64,000 nt of DNA from assembly GCF_024400215.1 (NCBI RefSeq), contig NZ_CP053748.1:2976001-3040000 (forward strand). The letters run 5' to 3'. Below, one piece after another: positions 1-9,046 of the stretch. Below the pieces are notes generated by a model, which was not told where the DNA came from, did no database searches, and saw only the letters and a list, made by a program, of their open reading frames with translations. The number at the start of each line of letters is the position of its first letter. The first letter of the stretch is position 1. The DNA comes from Massilia sp. erpn. GTDB lineage: Bacteria > Pseudomonadota > Gammaproteobacteria > Burkholderiales > Burkholderiaceae_D. The translations under genes were made by a program, and so were the position numbers.

Positions 1-547
1 GCAATGGCTGGCCTGGCCCTTCCCATGGACGCCGCGCCTGATCCTGGGCGGCCCGGTGCGCAGCCGCGACGGCCGCCTGTGGCTGATCGGCCATGATGGA
101 CAGGGCTATTCCTTCCGCGAGCTGGGTGTGGCCCAGGCCCAGGTGGAGGCCATCGACGGCGCGCGCCTGGGCTTCGGCACCTTGCTGTTCCGCCGCGGCC
201 ACCAGGTGAAGGACGAACCCTGGGCCATCGAGGATGTGGAGGACCAGCGCCACAGCGATGCGCTGGTGCTACCACTGCTGGAGAACCTGAGCAGCACGCG
301 CAGCCAGCCCACGGGCCTGGTGCTGCGTTTCGAGAAATTCACCGGCAAGGCCGAAGCGGCGCTGGAAAGCGCGACCCTGCCGCGCACCCTGATCGAGTGG
401 ATCGGCCAGCGCAATGTGATTCTGGACGAAGTGGTGCGCCTGAGCCGTCCCGGCGACTGCCTGCCTTTCGTGTACGACGATTGCCTGTGGTTGCACCATC
501 CCACCTGGAACGAGATCCGGGGCTGGCAACTGAAGGCGCTGGCATGA
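1..547 (+). CDS. Hypothetical protein, C-terminal part (5' end outside window)
   Basis: The reading frame is open from the first bases of the window, so the gene starts upstream and only about 180 residues are visible. A GTG at 56 could be read as a start, but the in-frame sequence before it is equally protein-like (Trp/Pro-rich), so I treat the gene as partial. No signal peptide, membrane segment or known motif is visible; the visible part looks like a soluble mixed alpha/beta protein ending in a Trp-rich tail. Its TGA overlaps the ATG of the next gene (ATGA at 544-547), so it is translationally coupled to the secreted VWA-like gene and belongs to the tubulin-like operon. I do not recognise the family and assign no function. 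Confidence 0.75.
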   Translation, partial: QWLAWPFPWTPRLILGGPVRSRDGRLWLIGHDGQGYSFRELGVAQAQVEAIDGARLGFGTLLFRRGHQVKDEPWAIEDVEDQRHSDALVLPLLENLSSTRSQPTGLVLRFEKFTGKAEAALESATLPRTLIEWIGQRNVILDEVVRLSRPGDCLPFVYDDCLWLHHPTWNEIRGWQLKALA

Positions 548-2046
548 AGCGCCTGCTCATGAGCGCAGCGGCAGCCCTGCTGCTGCCAGGGGCGGCGCTG
601 GCCGTGCCGCAGGTTTTCCTGGTGCAGAATTCGGGCTGGATGGAACCCTTCTTCAGCGATCCGTCCTCGCAGTACAAGGCGCTGGTGACGGAAGTGATGC
701 TGGCCGCGACCGGGCAGGGCGATGCCGTGGTGCTGGCCTCCTTCAACCAGAGCCAGCCCGGCGCGCCATCGCCCAAGGCCCTGCTGGCGGAGCGCGCCGA
801 CGGCGCACAATTGCGCCAGCATGTGGCGGCGGTGCTGTCGCCGCTGGGCGTGGCGAAAAAGCTTGGCGGCAGCGCGCTGGCCGACACCGATCTGGGCGAG
901 GCGGTCAGCGCGTCCATCGGCACAGCGCTGGAGAATAAGCCAGGCCTGGTCTGGCTGTTCACCAACAACAAGAACAGTCCGAACAACGACCAGGCCACGG
1001 CGGCGCGCAACCGCGAATTCTATGAGCTGATCCACCACGGCGGCGCGATCCGCAAGGCGCTGGCCTTCCCGCTGCATATGCCGGTGAAGGGCAAGACCTA
1101 TAGCGCGAATGGCCTGATGGTGTATGTCTTCGCCATCCACGACGCGGGTGCGGCCCAGCTGGATGCGCTGCTGCGCTCCGGCCGTTTGCGGCAGGTGATT
1201 ACCGAAACGCCGGCGCGCCTCAAGCCGCTGGACCAGGATACGGTGCGTCTGCGCCCGGTGCGGGTCGAGAACGTGCCGGGCGTGAATTTCTCCACGCTGC
1301 CGAACGGCATGCTGCGCGCCGATGTGGACGCGGGCGCCACGGCCACCGCGAAAGGCGGCAGCGCGCCGGCTGCCCGCATCGGCTGGCAGCTGGAAAACGC
1401 CATCTACCCTTACACCATCGTCAGCGCCCATCTGGAGGCCGCATCGGCGCTGGCGGGCGAACAGAAAGCCATCGCACTGGGCAGCGACAGCGTGCATGCG
1501 TTGGCCCCGGGCAAACCGCAGCCGCTGTCGTCGTCGCTGCAGCTGCCGGTGGCCCAGTTGCCCGGCAAATGGTCGCTGGCGGCGGTGAAGGCGGCCGGTT
1601 CGGCGCAACTGCTGCCGGGGCGCGTTGAAGTGCGGCTCAGCGAGCAAAAGCTGGAGCTGTCGCAAGCCTTCCGCCAGCGCATGGCCGCGCTATTCCCCGG
1701 CGATCCGCTGCCGGACATCTTCACGCCGCCGGAGCAGATCCAGGGCTCGCGCGCCGTGCTGCCGGTCGAGGTGCGCGTCAATTACGGCATCGCGCCGCTG
1801 CTGGCCGCCCTGGGACTGGTGGGCGCGCTGCTGGCGCTGGCCGCCGGCCTGGTGATCGCCCTGACGCGTGGCCGCAAGGTGCGCCTGGTGGTCGAGGGCG
1901 AGCCGCGCACCATCCATACCAAGCCGGGCATGCGCACGCCGATCCACGACAAGGCGGGCAATAAGGTGGCCGAACTGCATACCACGCTGTTTGCAAGCAC
2001 ATTGAACGATCTGCGCGAAGGCGCGCAGGTCCGCCTGGAAAAATGA
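544..2046 (+). CDS. Secreted, membrane-anchored protein with possible degenerate VWA domain
   Basis: Start chosen at 544 because it gives an ATGA overlap with the upstream stop and an immediate signal peptide (MKRLLMSAAAALLLPGAALA). The 500-residue product has a large exported region, one membrane helix at about residues 417-440 and a cytoplasmic tail of about 60 residues. After the signal peptide a strand followed by QNSGWM sits where a von Willebrand A domain would carry its DxSxS metal site, and a later strand ends in TNNKN where TDG would be expected. I read this as a VWA-like fold with a degenerate MIDAS; this is inference from pattern only. It overlaps the next gene by ATGA. In this operon it would be the periplasmic face of a complex whose cytoplasmic component is the tubulin-like protein. 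Exact role unknown. Confidence 0.6.
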   Translation: MKRLLMSAAAALLLPGAALAVPQVFLVQNSGWMEPFFSDPSSQYKALVTEVMLAATGQGDAVVLASFNQSQPGAPSPKALLAERADGAQLRQHVAAVLSPLGVAKKLGGSALADTDLGEAVSASIGTALENKPGLVWLFTNNKNSPNNDQATAARNREFYELIHHGGAIRKALAFPLHMPVKGKTYSANGLMVYVFAIHDAGAAQLDALLRSGRLRQVITETPARLKPLDQDTVRLRPVRVENVPGVNFSTLPNGMLRADVDAGATATAKGGSAPAARIGWQLENAIYPYTIVSAHLEAASALAGEQKAIALGSDSVHALAPGKPQPLSSSLQLPVAQLPGKWSLAAVKAAGSAQLLPGRVEVRLSEQKLELSQAFRQRMAALFPGDPLPDIFTPPEQIQGSRAVLPVEVRVNYGIAPLLAALGLVGALLALAAGLVIALTRGRKVRLVVEGEPRTIHTKPGMRTPIHDKAGNKVAELHTTLFASTLNDLREGAQVRLEK

Positions 2047-2063
2047 CCTTCAGAGGAAACCCG

Positions 2064-2576
2064 ATGCAGAAATCAAACGATATCCAGCTGGCCCAGGCCA
2101 ACACCGATCCCGGCTTCAAGATTCCGGGCGGCGACAAGCCGGCGCCATCGGGCAGCCAGCCTGCCGCCAGCGCACCCGCCGGCACGCCGGCCGCGCCCGC
2201 GCCGGACGGCAGCAACGGCGGCTTGAGCGGCACGCCGCCAGCCAGCGGCATCGAAGTGACGCCGGTGACCGGCGCGCCCGCCACCGATACCAGCTCGCGC
2301 GACCTGATCATCGGCGGCGGCATCTTCGTGGTGCTGCTGATTATCTTCGTCTTCGTGCGCAATGCCTTCGCCAACCACCTGGTCAAGCGCCGCGTGGCGC
2401 CGTCCTCGGCCGACACGGCGGGCTGGCTGCTGTTCTGCGGCCTGTCCTTCCTCAGCGCGGCCGCCGTGCTGGGCATCATCAATTCCGACCGCTTCCTGAG
2501 CGTGGCGATCACCGGCACCCTGCTGGTGTTCGGCATCGCCTCGCTGGTGGGCGCCGCGCTGACCGGCCGCCGCTGA
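2064..2576 (+). CDS. Small membrane protein with Pro/Ala-rich N-terminus and three TM helices
   Basis: An upstream ATG at 2043 overlaps the previous stop, but 2064 is preferred because AGAGGA at 2052-2057 gives a well-spaced ribosome site. The 170-residue product has an 80-residue low-complexity Pro/Ala/Gly/Ser region and hydrophobic segments at about residues 81-99, 121-139 and 146-167. No enzymatic motif is visible. Its position between the secreted anchor protein and the tubulin-like gene, with only 16 bases to the latter, suggests an inner-membrane adaptor of the same complex. I do not recognise a family. The long disordered tail resembles linkers seen in scaffold proteins, which is only suggestive. 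Confidence 0.7.
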   Translation: MQKSNDIQLAQANTDPGFKIPGGDKPAPSGSQPAASAPAGTPAAPAPDGSNGGLSGTPPASGIEVTPVTGAPATDTSSRDLIIGGGIFVVLLIIFVFVRNAFANHLVKRRVAPSSADTAGWLLFCGLSFLSAAAVLGIINSDRFLSVAITGTLLVFGIASLVGAALTGRR

Positions 2577-2592
2577 AAGAAAGAATATCGCC

Positions 2593-5500
2593 ATGGCTGA
2601 ATTCCCCAATCCCAGCATCGAGAAAAAGGCCGAGCTGAAGGTCGACCTGCGGCCCACGCTGTTCATCGGCGCGGGCGGCACCGGCATGGAGGTGATGATG
2701 CGCATCCGCCGCCGCATCCTGTCCGAAGTGTGGAACCGCCACCATCCGGTGCGCGTCGATTCCATCGGCCAGTTCCCGGTGGCGCGCTTCCTGCATGTGG
2801 ACCTGGACAGCGGCGCCCTGATCGACGAGGGCAAGTCGCAGCGCACCGATCCCTGGTACGAGCTGGTCAAGCTGAGCGAGGAAGAGCGCCTGGTCGAGCA
2901 TATCGACCTGCCGCAATACCACGAGTCGGACGACAGCCTGGCGCGTTTCCCGCTGATCGAAAACTGGATGCCGCTGCGGCCCAAGAAACTGCGCTCGCTG
3001 GGCATCGATCCATCCAAGGGCGCGGGCCAGATCCGCGCGCTGGCGCGGCTCTACCTGTTCGACAAATACCCCAAGCTGCGCGGCCGCATCAAGGGCGCGC
3101 TCAATTTCCTGAGCAGCAATGCCGGCAATGAGCGCAAGGAGAATTACCAGCGCCTTGGCCTGCAGGTCGATACCTCCAAGTTCCGCATCGTGGTGATCGC
3201 CTCGAACGCGGGCGGCACCGGTGCCGGCAGCGCGCTCGATCTGGGCTGGATCGCCAAGGCCGTGGCGCGCCAGGAAGTGGCGGAAAGCCAGGTCGATCTG
3301 GTGATGCTGATGCCTTCCGGTTACGCCAAGGCCAATAAGGAGCGCACCGAGGCCAATGCCTACGCCACCCTGATGGAACTGGAAACGGCGATGCGCGACA
3401 TGAACGCGCAAGTGCGCTGGGCCGATCCCGACAGCCTGGTGGGACGCGGCGCGCCTTTCGACGATGTGTATTTTGTCGATACCGCCAACCTTGCCAACAA
3501 GGCCACGATGGACGTCAAGGACGTGTATCAGATGGTGGCCGATTCCCTGTTCGAGGATTTTGCTTCCGCCGATTTTGCCAACCGCAAGCGCTCGGTGGCG
3601 GTCAACCAGCAGCAGCACAAGCTCGGCCCCTTCAATCCGCGCGTGCCGGAGCAGCGCTTCGGCGATATGCGACTGTCCTACTCCAAGGTGTATTCGGCCT
3701 TCGGCCAGGCGGTGCTCGACACCCAGCAAAGCCTGCGCGACGATATCCGCGCCTATGAGCTGTCGGCCTTGATGGTGAAAGCCTTCTTCGGCATCATGGG
3801 CAGCGACGGCGTGCCGGCACGCCGTGCGGGCGACCAGGAACGCGACGTCTTCATGCGCGAGCAGATGGGCATGAGCGAGCGGCCCTTCGACGAGTTCCCC
3901 GATTTCCGCAAGGGTACGGTGGACGTGACGCCGTTCTACGATTACGCCCTGACCGACCAGCTGCTGCTGGACAAGGACCAGCGTTCCCTGCTGGAGCGGG
4001 TGGAAAGCAAGGTGCAGCTGGAGATCGACCGCATCATGGGTTCCTACGAGCTGAAAGCCTGGCGCGAGAAAATGGCGGAACTGCTGCCGCATCTGGAGCG
4101 CGACGCCATCCGCGAGGCTGGCGCCACCGCCGAAACCAGCGAGGACAGGTTGAAGCGCCACACCGCCGAGCTGCTGCAAAGCCTGAAGGGCCGCGTGCGC
4201 GAAAAGCTGTACCAGCTGCTGGACGACCGCAAGCAGGGCGGCCTGGAGTTCGTGCTCTCGCTGCTGGAGCAGATCAAGGGCCGCATCTCGCTGCGCGATC
4301 TGGCCCATGTGGAGCGCAACGCGCGCCGCTACCGCGATATGCGCGACGCCCTGCGCACGCGCCAGGTCGAGGAATCGCTGAACAATCTGTCGCAGGCGGC
4401 GGGCAAGCTGTTTGGCCGCGAGGCGCAGGCGCGCGAGGTGATGGGCCATTTGAAGCGCGACATCTCCGATTATCTGCGCTTCCACCTGCTGGCGGTGGCG
4501 GCGGGACAGGCGATGGAAGTGCTGCGCTATATGTCGTCCTGGCTGGGCGATATCGAAACGGTGGACGAGAAGGGCCAGCCGGTATGGAGCGGCGTCGCTG
4601 GTGAATTTCAGGAGGGCCGCCGCTGCGTGGATGCGATGCTGGTCGCCATCGACCAGCGCATCGCCCAACTGCGCGCCGACGCCCAGCACGAGCATGCGAC
4701 CTACATGAAGCTGGCGCCGGAAACCCTGCCGGAACCGGTCAAGCTGACGGGCGACGTCAGCGCCTGGAGCGAGGAAGTGCTGACCGAATTCGGCGGCTCC
4801 GAGCGCCTGTTCCCGCAACTGGGCGACGAGAAGCTGCGCGCCTCGCTGCTGCTGCAATTGTTCCGCCGCGCCCAGACCCAGCTCAGCACCGAGCAGCTGG
4901 GCGACACCGCGCCGCCCGATCCGCTGCTGGAACGGCTCACGGCTCTCTCGCCGCAGGAACGCCAGCGCATCTTCGGCGAATGGATACGCAGCGCCATGCC
5001 CTGGATGAATGCGCGCTTCAGCGCCGAGTTCACGCCCAATGCCGACCAGTTCAAGTGCTTTATCGGCGTGGGCGACGTCAATGCCTGGCGCAAGCTGGAG
5101 GCCGAAATCAAGGCTGCCGTGCCGACCGGCTTCTTCCACGGTGAGCTGGTGAATATCGTGAATGCGGGCATCTCGGGCAAGGCGGTCTGCTATATTGAGC
5201 TGTCGGGCTTCCCGATGACGGTGCTGCGCGGCTTGCCGACCTGGCGCACCTCGTACCAGATCGAAAATCCCAAGATTCCCACCCACCTGCATTTCGATGC
5301 GACCCGCTTCCGCCATCCGATCGCGCCGAATATGGATGAATTGAACCGGCTGGCCGACGATTATGAGTGGTTCCTGCAGGCGATCGCGCTGGGCGTCATC
5401 AAGCGCAAGGCCGATCTGGCCGACCGCGAGGCGCTGTTCCAGCCCAAGGGACAGTATCTGTTCGAGGTGGAGCAGGGTTCCGGCGAGTGGCTGCAGATCG

Positions 5501-6225
5501 GGAATGAATTTGCCATCCGTTCCAACGGCCTGCCGCCGTATTACCGCGAACAGGTGATCGCCGCGGTGCGCCAGCGTCTGGCCCATGTGGGCGCTTACCA
5601 GCTGGTGCTGCTGGCGGCCTTGATGCGCCACTACCAGCTGCGCGTGTATCAGCCTAAACTGGAGGTGGACGAGACCGGGGCCGAGCTGCCTTCGCCATCG
5701 CTGCCGAATATCACGGCCAAGCGCCTGCACGACGAATGGCTGCGCCGCGCGCAGTCGCTGGAAGCATCGCTGTCGCCCGCTTCGGTGGAGCAGGCGCTGG
5801 CCGCGCTGGTGCAGTGGAGCGAGGCGGTGGATGGCTCGGTCAGCGATGCCTATGGATGGGAAGTGCAGAACCGCGTCGAGAAGCGTGTGCTGCGTGCTGA
5901 ATATCTGGCGAGCGAAAATGCTGCTGCGGCCATGCTGCGCGGGCCGCAGCAGCGCGCGGCGCAAGCGGTGCATGCCGTGTCGGCTGCAGGCGGAGGCGCG
6001 CTGTACAAGGTGTTCCTGAACAAGGTGCAGCAGGGACCCTATTCGCTGGCGGAGCTGGCGCAGCGCATCGCGCGCGGCGAAGTGGAGCGCGCCACCAAGG
6101 TGTGGAGTATGGCGTGGACGCCGCATGTGGACCAGTGGAAGGCGGCGGCCGATATTGCAGAGATCGCGGCGCTGTTCTCGCCCGCGATTCCCGATCCGTA
6201 TGACGACATTCCCGATCCGGAGTAA
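2593..6225 (+). CDS. Large tubulin/FtsZ-like GTPase-family protein with C-terminal GYF_2-like domain
   Basis: 1,210 residues. Near the N-terminus LFIGAGGTGMEV (Gly-rich residues 26-31) matches the nucleotide-binding loop that opens tubulin-superfamily domains, and NAGGTGAGSALD (207-213) matches the tubulin signature GGTGTG[ST]G with Ala at the second T. Together with the KGAGQIRALAR segment and its size this fits the large 'tubulin-like' family (Pfam Tubulin_2), not FtsZ itself. A long helical middle (about 450-700) is followed by unassigned regions. The last 75 residues (KVFLNKVQQGPYSLAEL... and a VWSMAW core) fit a GYF_2 domain, normally a peptide-binding or localisation module. It has no signal peptide or membrane helix, so it is cytoplasmic. 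It sits third in a run of small envelope genes and is followed 12 bases later by a zinc-ribbon membrane protein. GTP binding is predicted, not shown. Confidence 0.8.
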   Translation: MAEFPNPSIEKKAELKVDLRPTLFIGAGGTGMEVMMRIRRRILSEVWNRHHPVRVDSIGQFPVARFLHVDLDSGALIDEGKSQRTDPWYELVKLSEEERLVEHIDLPQYHESDDSLARFPLIENWMPLRPKKLRSLGIDPSKGAGQIRALARLYLFDKYPKLRGRIKGALNFLSSNAGNERKENYQRLGLQVDTSKFRIVVIASNAGGTGAGSALDLGWIAKAVARQEVAESQVDLVMLMPSGYAKANKERTEANAYATLMELETAMRDMNAQVRWADPDSLVGRGAPFDDVYFVDTANLANKATMDVKDVYQMVADSLFEDFASADFANRKRSVAVNQQQHKLGPFNPRVPEQRFGDMRLSYSKVYSAFGQAVLDTQQSLRDDIRAYELSALMVKAFFGIMGSDGVPARRAGDQERDVFMREQMGMSERPFDEFPDFRKGTVDVTPFYDYALTDQLLLDKDQRSLLERVESKVQLEIDRIMGSYELKAWREKMAELLPHLERDAIREAGATAETSEDRLKRHTAELLQSLKGRVREKLYQLLDDRKQGGLEFVLSLLEQIKGRISLRDLAHVERNARRYRDMRDALRTRQVEESLNNLSQAAGKLFGREAQAREVMGHLKRDISDYLRFHLLAVAAGQAMEVLRYMSSWLGDIETVDEKGQPVWSGVAGEFQEGRRCVDAMLVAIDQRIAQLRADAQHEHATYMKLAPETLPEPVKLTGDVSAWSEEVLTEFGGSERLFPQLGDEKLRASLLLQLFRRAQTQLSTEQLGDTAPPDPLLERLTALSPQERQRIFGEWIRSAMPWMNARFSAEFTPNADQFKCFIGVGDVNAWRKLEAEIKAAVPTGFFHGELVNIVNAGISGKAVCYIELSGFPMTVLRGLPTWRTSYQIENPKIPTHLHFDATRFRHPIAPNMDELNRLADDYEWFLQAIALGVIKRKADLADREALFQPKGQYLFEVEQGSGEWLQIGNEFAIRSNGLPPYYREQVIAAVRQRLAHVGAYQLVLLAALMRHYQLRVYQPKLEVDETGAELPSPSLPNITAKRLHDEWLRRAQSLEASLSPASVEQALAALVQWSEAVDGSVSDAYGWEVQNRVEKRVLRAEYLASENAAAAMLRGPQQRAAQAVHAVSAAGGGALYKVFLNKVQQGPYSLAELAQRIARGEVERATKVWSMAWTPHVDQWKAAADIAEIAALFSPAIPDPYDDIPDPE

Positions 6226-6237
6226 GGAAACCGGCCA

Positions 6238-7662
6238 GTGACTCAAGAGTTGATCTACCGCTGCAGCAACGACGCTTGTGGCAGGCGATGGCCAAGACAG
6301 GTGGCCTTCTGCCCCTATTGCGGCACGCAGCAGCTGGCGGCAAGCGAAGCGCCGGTTGAGCCGCGCGCCGCCACGCCGGCTGCCGCGCAGCCGCCGCATT
6401 CTGCCGCCAATGGCGGCGCCACGGCGATTGGCGCCAGCACCGGCGCCGCGCAAAACGAGCTGGATTTCGAACCGCCATCGCTGACGCATGCCAATGCCGC
6501 GATCCGCGATCTGGCACCGCCATCGCTGGCGAAAACCATCGCTTCGGCGCAGGCCGAAGTATCGCGTGGAGATGGTGAGGCCGAGGGTGCGCAGCGTGGC
6601 GGCAACCTGGCCTGGAACTCGGGGCAGGGCGGAGCGCCGAACAAGCCGCCAGCGGCTCAGGGGCCGGCTTTGTCGTCCGCCATGCCCGAGTGGGCATCTC
6701 CCGCGCCGCCGGCGCGCAAGCTGGCGCCGGACGAAATGCCTGCGCCACCGGCTCAGAGCATCAACTCCGGCAAGCAGGCCAATGCGGGCGGCGGCAAGCA
6801 GTCCGCCGCGCCCCTGCGCAAGCCGATCAGCAAAACCACCTGGGCCATGGTGGCGCTTTGCCTGCTCGCGGTCTGGCTGCTGATGCGCCCCGAGAGTGCC
6901 GCCAAAAAAGCCGCGCACCGAGTCGATGAGGCCATTGCCATGCTGCCCGAGTGTCGCCTTGCCGATGCGCGCGCCGAGCTGGCGGCGCTGACGGAAGCCA
7001 AGGTCCCCAAGGCGCAGACCAAGCGCCTGCAGGACGCCATCGCCGGCGCCGTTCCCGGCTGCGAGAAGAAAGCCCGGCGCGACAAGGCATGGAAGGAGCT
7101 GGCGCCGATTCTGGAAAGCGCCACCAAGTCCGGCGCGGCGGAACGCGCTGCCGAGCGTCTGTCCGGTTTCACGCGCAAATGGGGCGAAAGCCCGGAAACG
7201 AAGGAGTTGGCGGGCCGCATCGACGCCAAGCGCGCCGAGAACCTGCTGGACGAAGCCGACGCCTGCCTGCGCAAGAACGACCGCCCCTGCCTGGAGATCC
7301 GCATCAAGGCTGCTGAAAAGCTGAAGCGTCCGGAGGCCGAGGAACGCATCCGGCAGTTGAAGGAGCGCCTGTCGCACCTGCTGGAATCGACCTTGCTGGA
7401 CCAGGCCTCAGGCCCGGCGCCGCAGAGCGAAGTGGCCAGCGCCACCGCGCGCGAGGTGCAGCGCCTGCAGACGGATGCCGTGCGCGAGATTGCCCAGGGC
7501 AATTACCGCGCCGCCATCGGCCGCGCCAGCCAGTGTATGACCCAGACTGATCCCGGCAACCGCGAGTGCCAGCAGTTGCACGAGAAAGCCGAGCGTTTGG
7601 AGCGCGAGTACCAGCGCTGCATCATGGGCGGTATGACCTGGTCTAACGGTCGCTGTCTATAG
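6238..7662 (+). CDS. Zinc-ribbon, single-pass membrane protein of the tubulin-like locus
   Basis: GTG start at 6238, preceded by an AAGGAAA ribosome site 12 bases after the tubulin-like stop. The 474-residue protein begins with a zinc-ribbon (C9, C14, C25, C28: CX4C...CX2C), continues through an Ala/Pro-rich linker of about 170 residues, crosses the membrane once at about 202-217, and ends in a charged, mostly helical domain with tetratricopeptide-like helical pairs and several cysteines. With the ribbon in the cytoplasm the helical part would face the periplasm. Zinc-ribbon plus linker plus helix is a common scaffold design and gives no direct function. Its last 20 bases overlap the converging ABC permease gene, so the operon ends here. 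Confidence 0.7.
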   Translation: MTQELIYRCSNDACGRRWPRQVAFCPYCGTQQLAASEAPVEPRAATPAAAQPPHSAANGGATAIGASTGAAQNELDFEPPSLTHANAAIRDLAPPSLAKTIASAQAEVSRGDGEAEGAQRGGNLAWNSGQGGAPNKPPAAQGPALSSAMPEWASPAPPARKLAPDEMPAPPAQSINSGKQANAGGGKQSAAPLRKPISKTTWAMVALCLLAVWLLMRPESAAKKAAHRVDEAIAMLPECRLADARAELAALTEAKVPKAQTKRLQDAIAGAVPGCEKKARRDKAWKELAPILESATKSGAAERAAERLSGFTRKWGESPETKELAGRIDAKRAENLLDEADACLRKNDRPCLEIRIKAAEKLKRPEAEERIRQLKERLSHLLESTLLDQASGPAPQSEVASATAREVQRLQTDAVREIAQGNYRAAIGRASQCMTQTDPGNRECQQLHEKAERLEREYQRCIMGGMTWSNGRCL

Positions 7663-9046
7663 CCGCCTTGGCGGGCGCGCCGAAACGCGCGCAGCTGAGC
7701 AGGCGCTCCTGCGTCCAGCGCCGGTTGGCAAAGGCGACCAGCGCGGCGCTGCCAGCCAGCAGGAAGGCCACGTACGCCGGCCCTATGGTCAAGGAATCGA
7801 AAGGTGCGCGCGGCAAATCCTTGAGATAGAGGTAGAAGCTCCATCCGCCAAGAGAAACGACCGCGGCGATCCAGCCGAAGACCAGCAGCGATTTGGTGCG
7901 GATGGCGATGGCGCACGACACCACGAAGATCAGTTCGGGCAGCGCGACAAGGTGCTCGGCGAATGACTGCAGGATCGCAAGCGGCGCCTGGCCCAGGATA
8001 GCGTAGGAGAACAGGAAGACGAGTGTGCACCCGAGCAGCCAGCATAGCAGCATGATCTGCATGGTCGCCAGCAGGATGCTGCTGCCGATGCGTCCGCGTT
8101 TCAGCCCGCCCGGCATCACAAAGGAGCGCCAGTGCAGGTCGCGCACGGCCAGCACGCTGACGCCATTGGCGCACAGGAAGGTCAGGGCAAAGAGATTCAT
8201 GATCGAGAGCGGAGCTCCCCAAGGTCCGCCCAGCCAATGGAGCATCAGGTAGGCCAGCAGGATCACATTCAAGCCGCCCATGACATTCATGCTGGTGAAA
8301 TTGCGTTCCGCCCCTGCTGCGCTGTTCGCCATGACTGGGTCCCACGATAGAAGATAAAAGCGCTGCAGATAGCTTTTGAGCGGTCCCCAGATATTCGCCT
8401 CTTTCTTCTCGCCTGAATCCCGCAGGTGGACTATGCCCTGCCAGCGCCGGTGCAAAGTCCATGCCGCCGCAGGCCAGGCCAGGGCGATAGCGAGCAACAG
8501 CGGCGCCGGCAGGATGGAAAACCGCTCAAGCATCTGCGCCGGCCCAAACAGCAGCACGCTGGCCAGCAGTAGCACCAAGGCGTACAGCACGACCTTATGC
8601 TGGCGGAAAGGCAGCAGATGCTGCTTGCTCAGCGGGAGAGCAATGCCCGCGCACAGCGCCAGTGCCGACAGCGCAAAAGCTGCGCTCCATTCCGCCTGCG
8701 ATGAACACAGCGCGATTTGCGCCGCGCCAGCCAGGCCGATGCCGAACCAGGCAAGCGTGAGCTGCCGGATAAAGCGCGCCGCGGCCTTGCGCCACAGCCC
8801 CGAAGGTGCGCGCAGGCCGCTCAGCACCGCGAAGGCGCGTGCCAGCGAAGCGGCGCGCAGGAAGGCGTAGACATAGCCCCCGAGTACGACCACCATCAGC
8901 AGATTCAATGATGCGCCTGTCGCTTCGTCCGCCGGGGCCTTCAGGTACAGTATCGCCACGATCCAGGCAAGGCCGATGGCGCCCAGTCCCGCCTTGCTCA
9001 AGTTCTGCTGCAAGGGGCTTGCGTAATCCTTGTTCTCGGAAATCAT
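7643..9046 (-). CDS. ABC-2-type multi-spanning permease subunit
   Basis: 467 residues, almost entirely hydrophobic helices (about 12 by eye) with short loops. No nucleotide-binding motif is present. Its ATG overlaps the stop of the ABC ATPase (ATGA at 9043-9046), so it is the membrane partner of that ATPase in a gntR-ATPase-permease operon. Sequence pattern alone does not tell the substrate. In the YtrA-type arrangement such pairs are usually drug- or envelope-stress-related exporters, which is family knowledge and not shown here. The 3' end overlaps the converging zinc-ribbon gene by 20 bases and no terminator hairpin is visible between them. Confidence 0.75.
   Translation of the reverse strand: MISENKDYASPLQQNLSKAGLGAIGLAWIVAILYLKAPADEATGASLNLLMVVVLGGYVYAFLRAASLARAFAVLSGLRAPSGLWRKAAARFIRQLTLAWFGIGLAGAAQIALCSSQAEWSAAFALSALALCAGIALPLSKQHLLPFRQHKVVLYALVLLLASVLLFGPAQMLERFSILPAPLLLAIALAWPAAAWTLHRRWQGIVHLRDSGEKKEANIWGPLKSYLQRFYLLSWDPVMANSAAGAERNFTSMNVMGGLNVILLAYLMLHWLGGPWGAPLSIMNLFALTFLCANGVSVLAVRDLHWRSFVMPGGLKRGRIGSSILLATMQIMLLCWLLGCTLVFLFSYAILGQAPLAILQSFAEHLVALPELIFVVSCAIAIRTKSLLVFGWIAAVVSLGGWSFYLYLKDLPRAPFDSLTIGPAYVAFLLAGSAALVAFANRRWTQERLLSCARFGAPAKAAIDSDR

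Noticed and set aside
56-547. Treating the GTG at 56 as the true start of the first gene
   Set aside because: The same frame is open and protein-like back to the window edge, so truncation by the window is the simpler reading.
2509-7377. Uninterrupted 1,622-codon minus-strand frame opposite the tubulin-like gene
   Set aside because: Its translation is Arg/His/Gln/Ala-rich with no recognisable domain, typical of the antisense of a high-GC gene. The plus strand carries clear families with ribosome sites and coupled stops.
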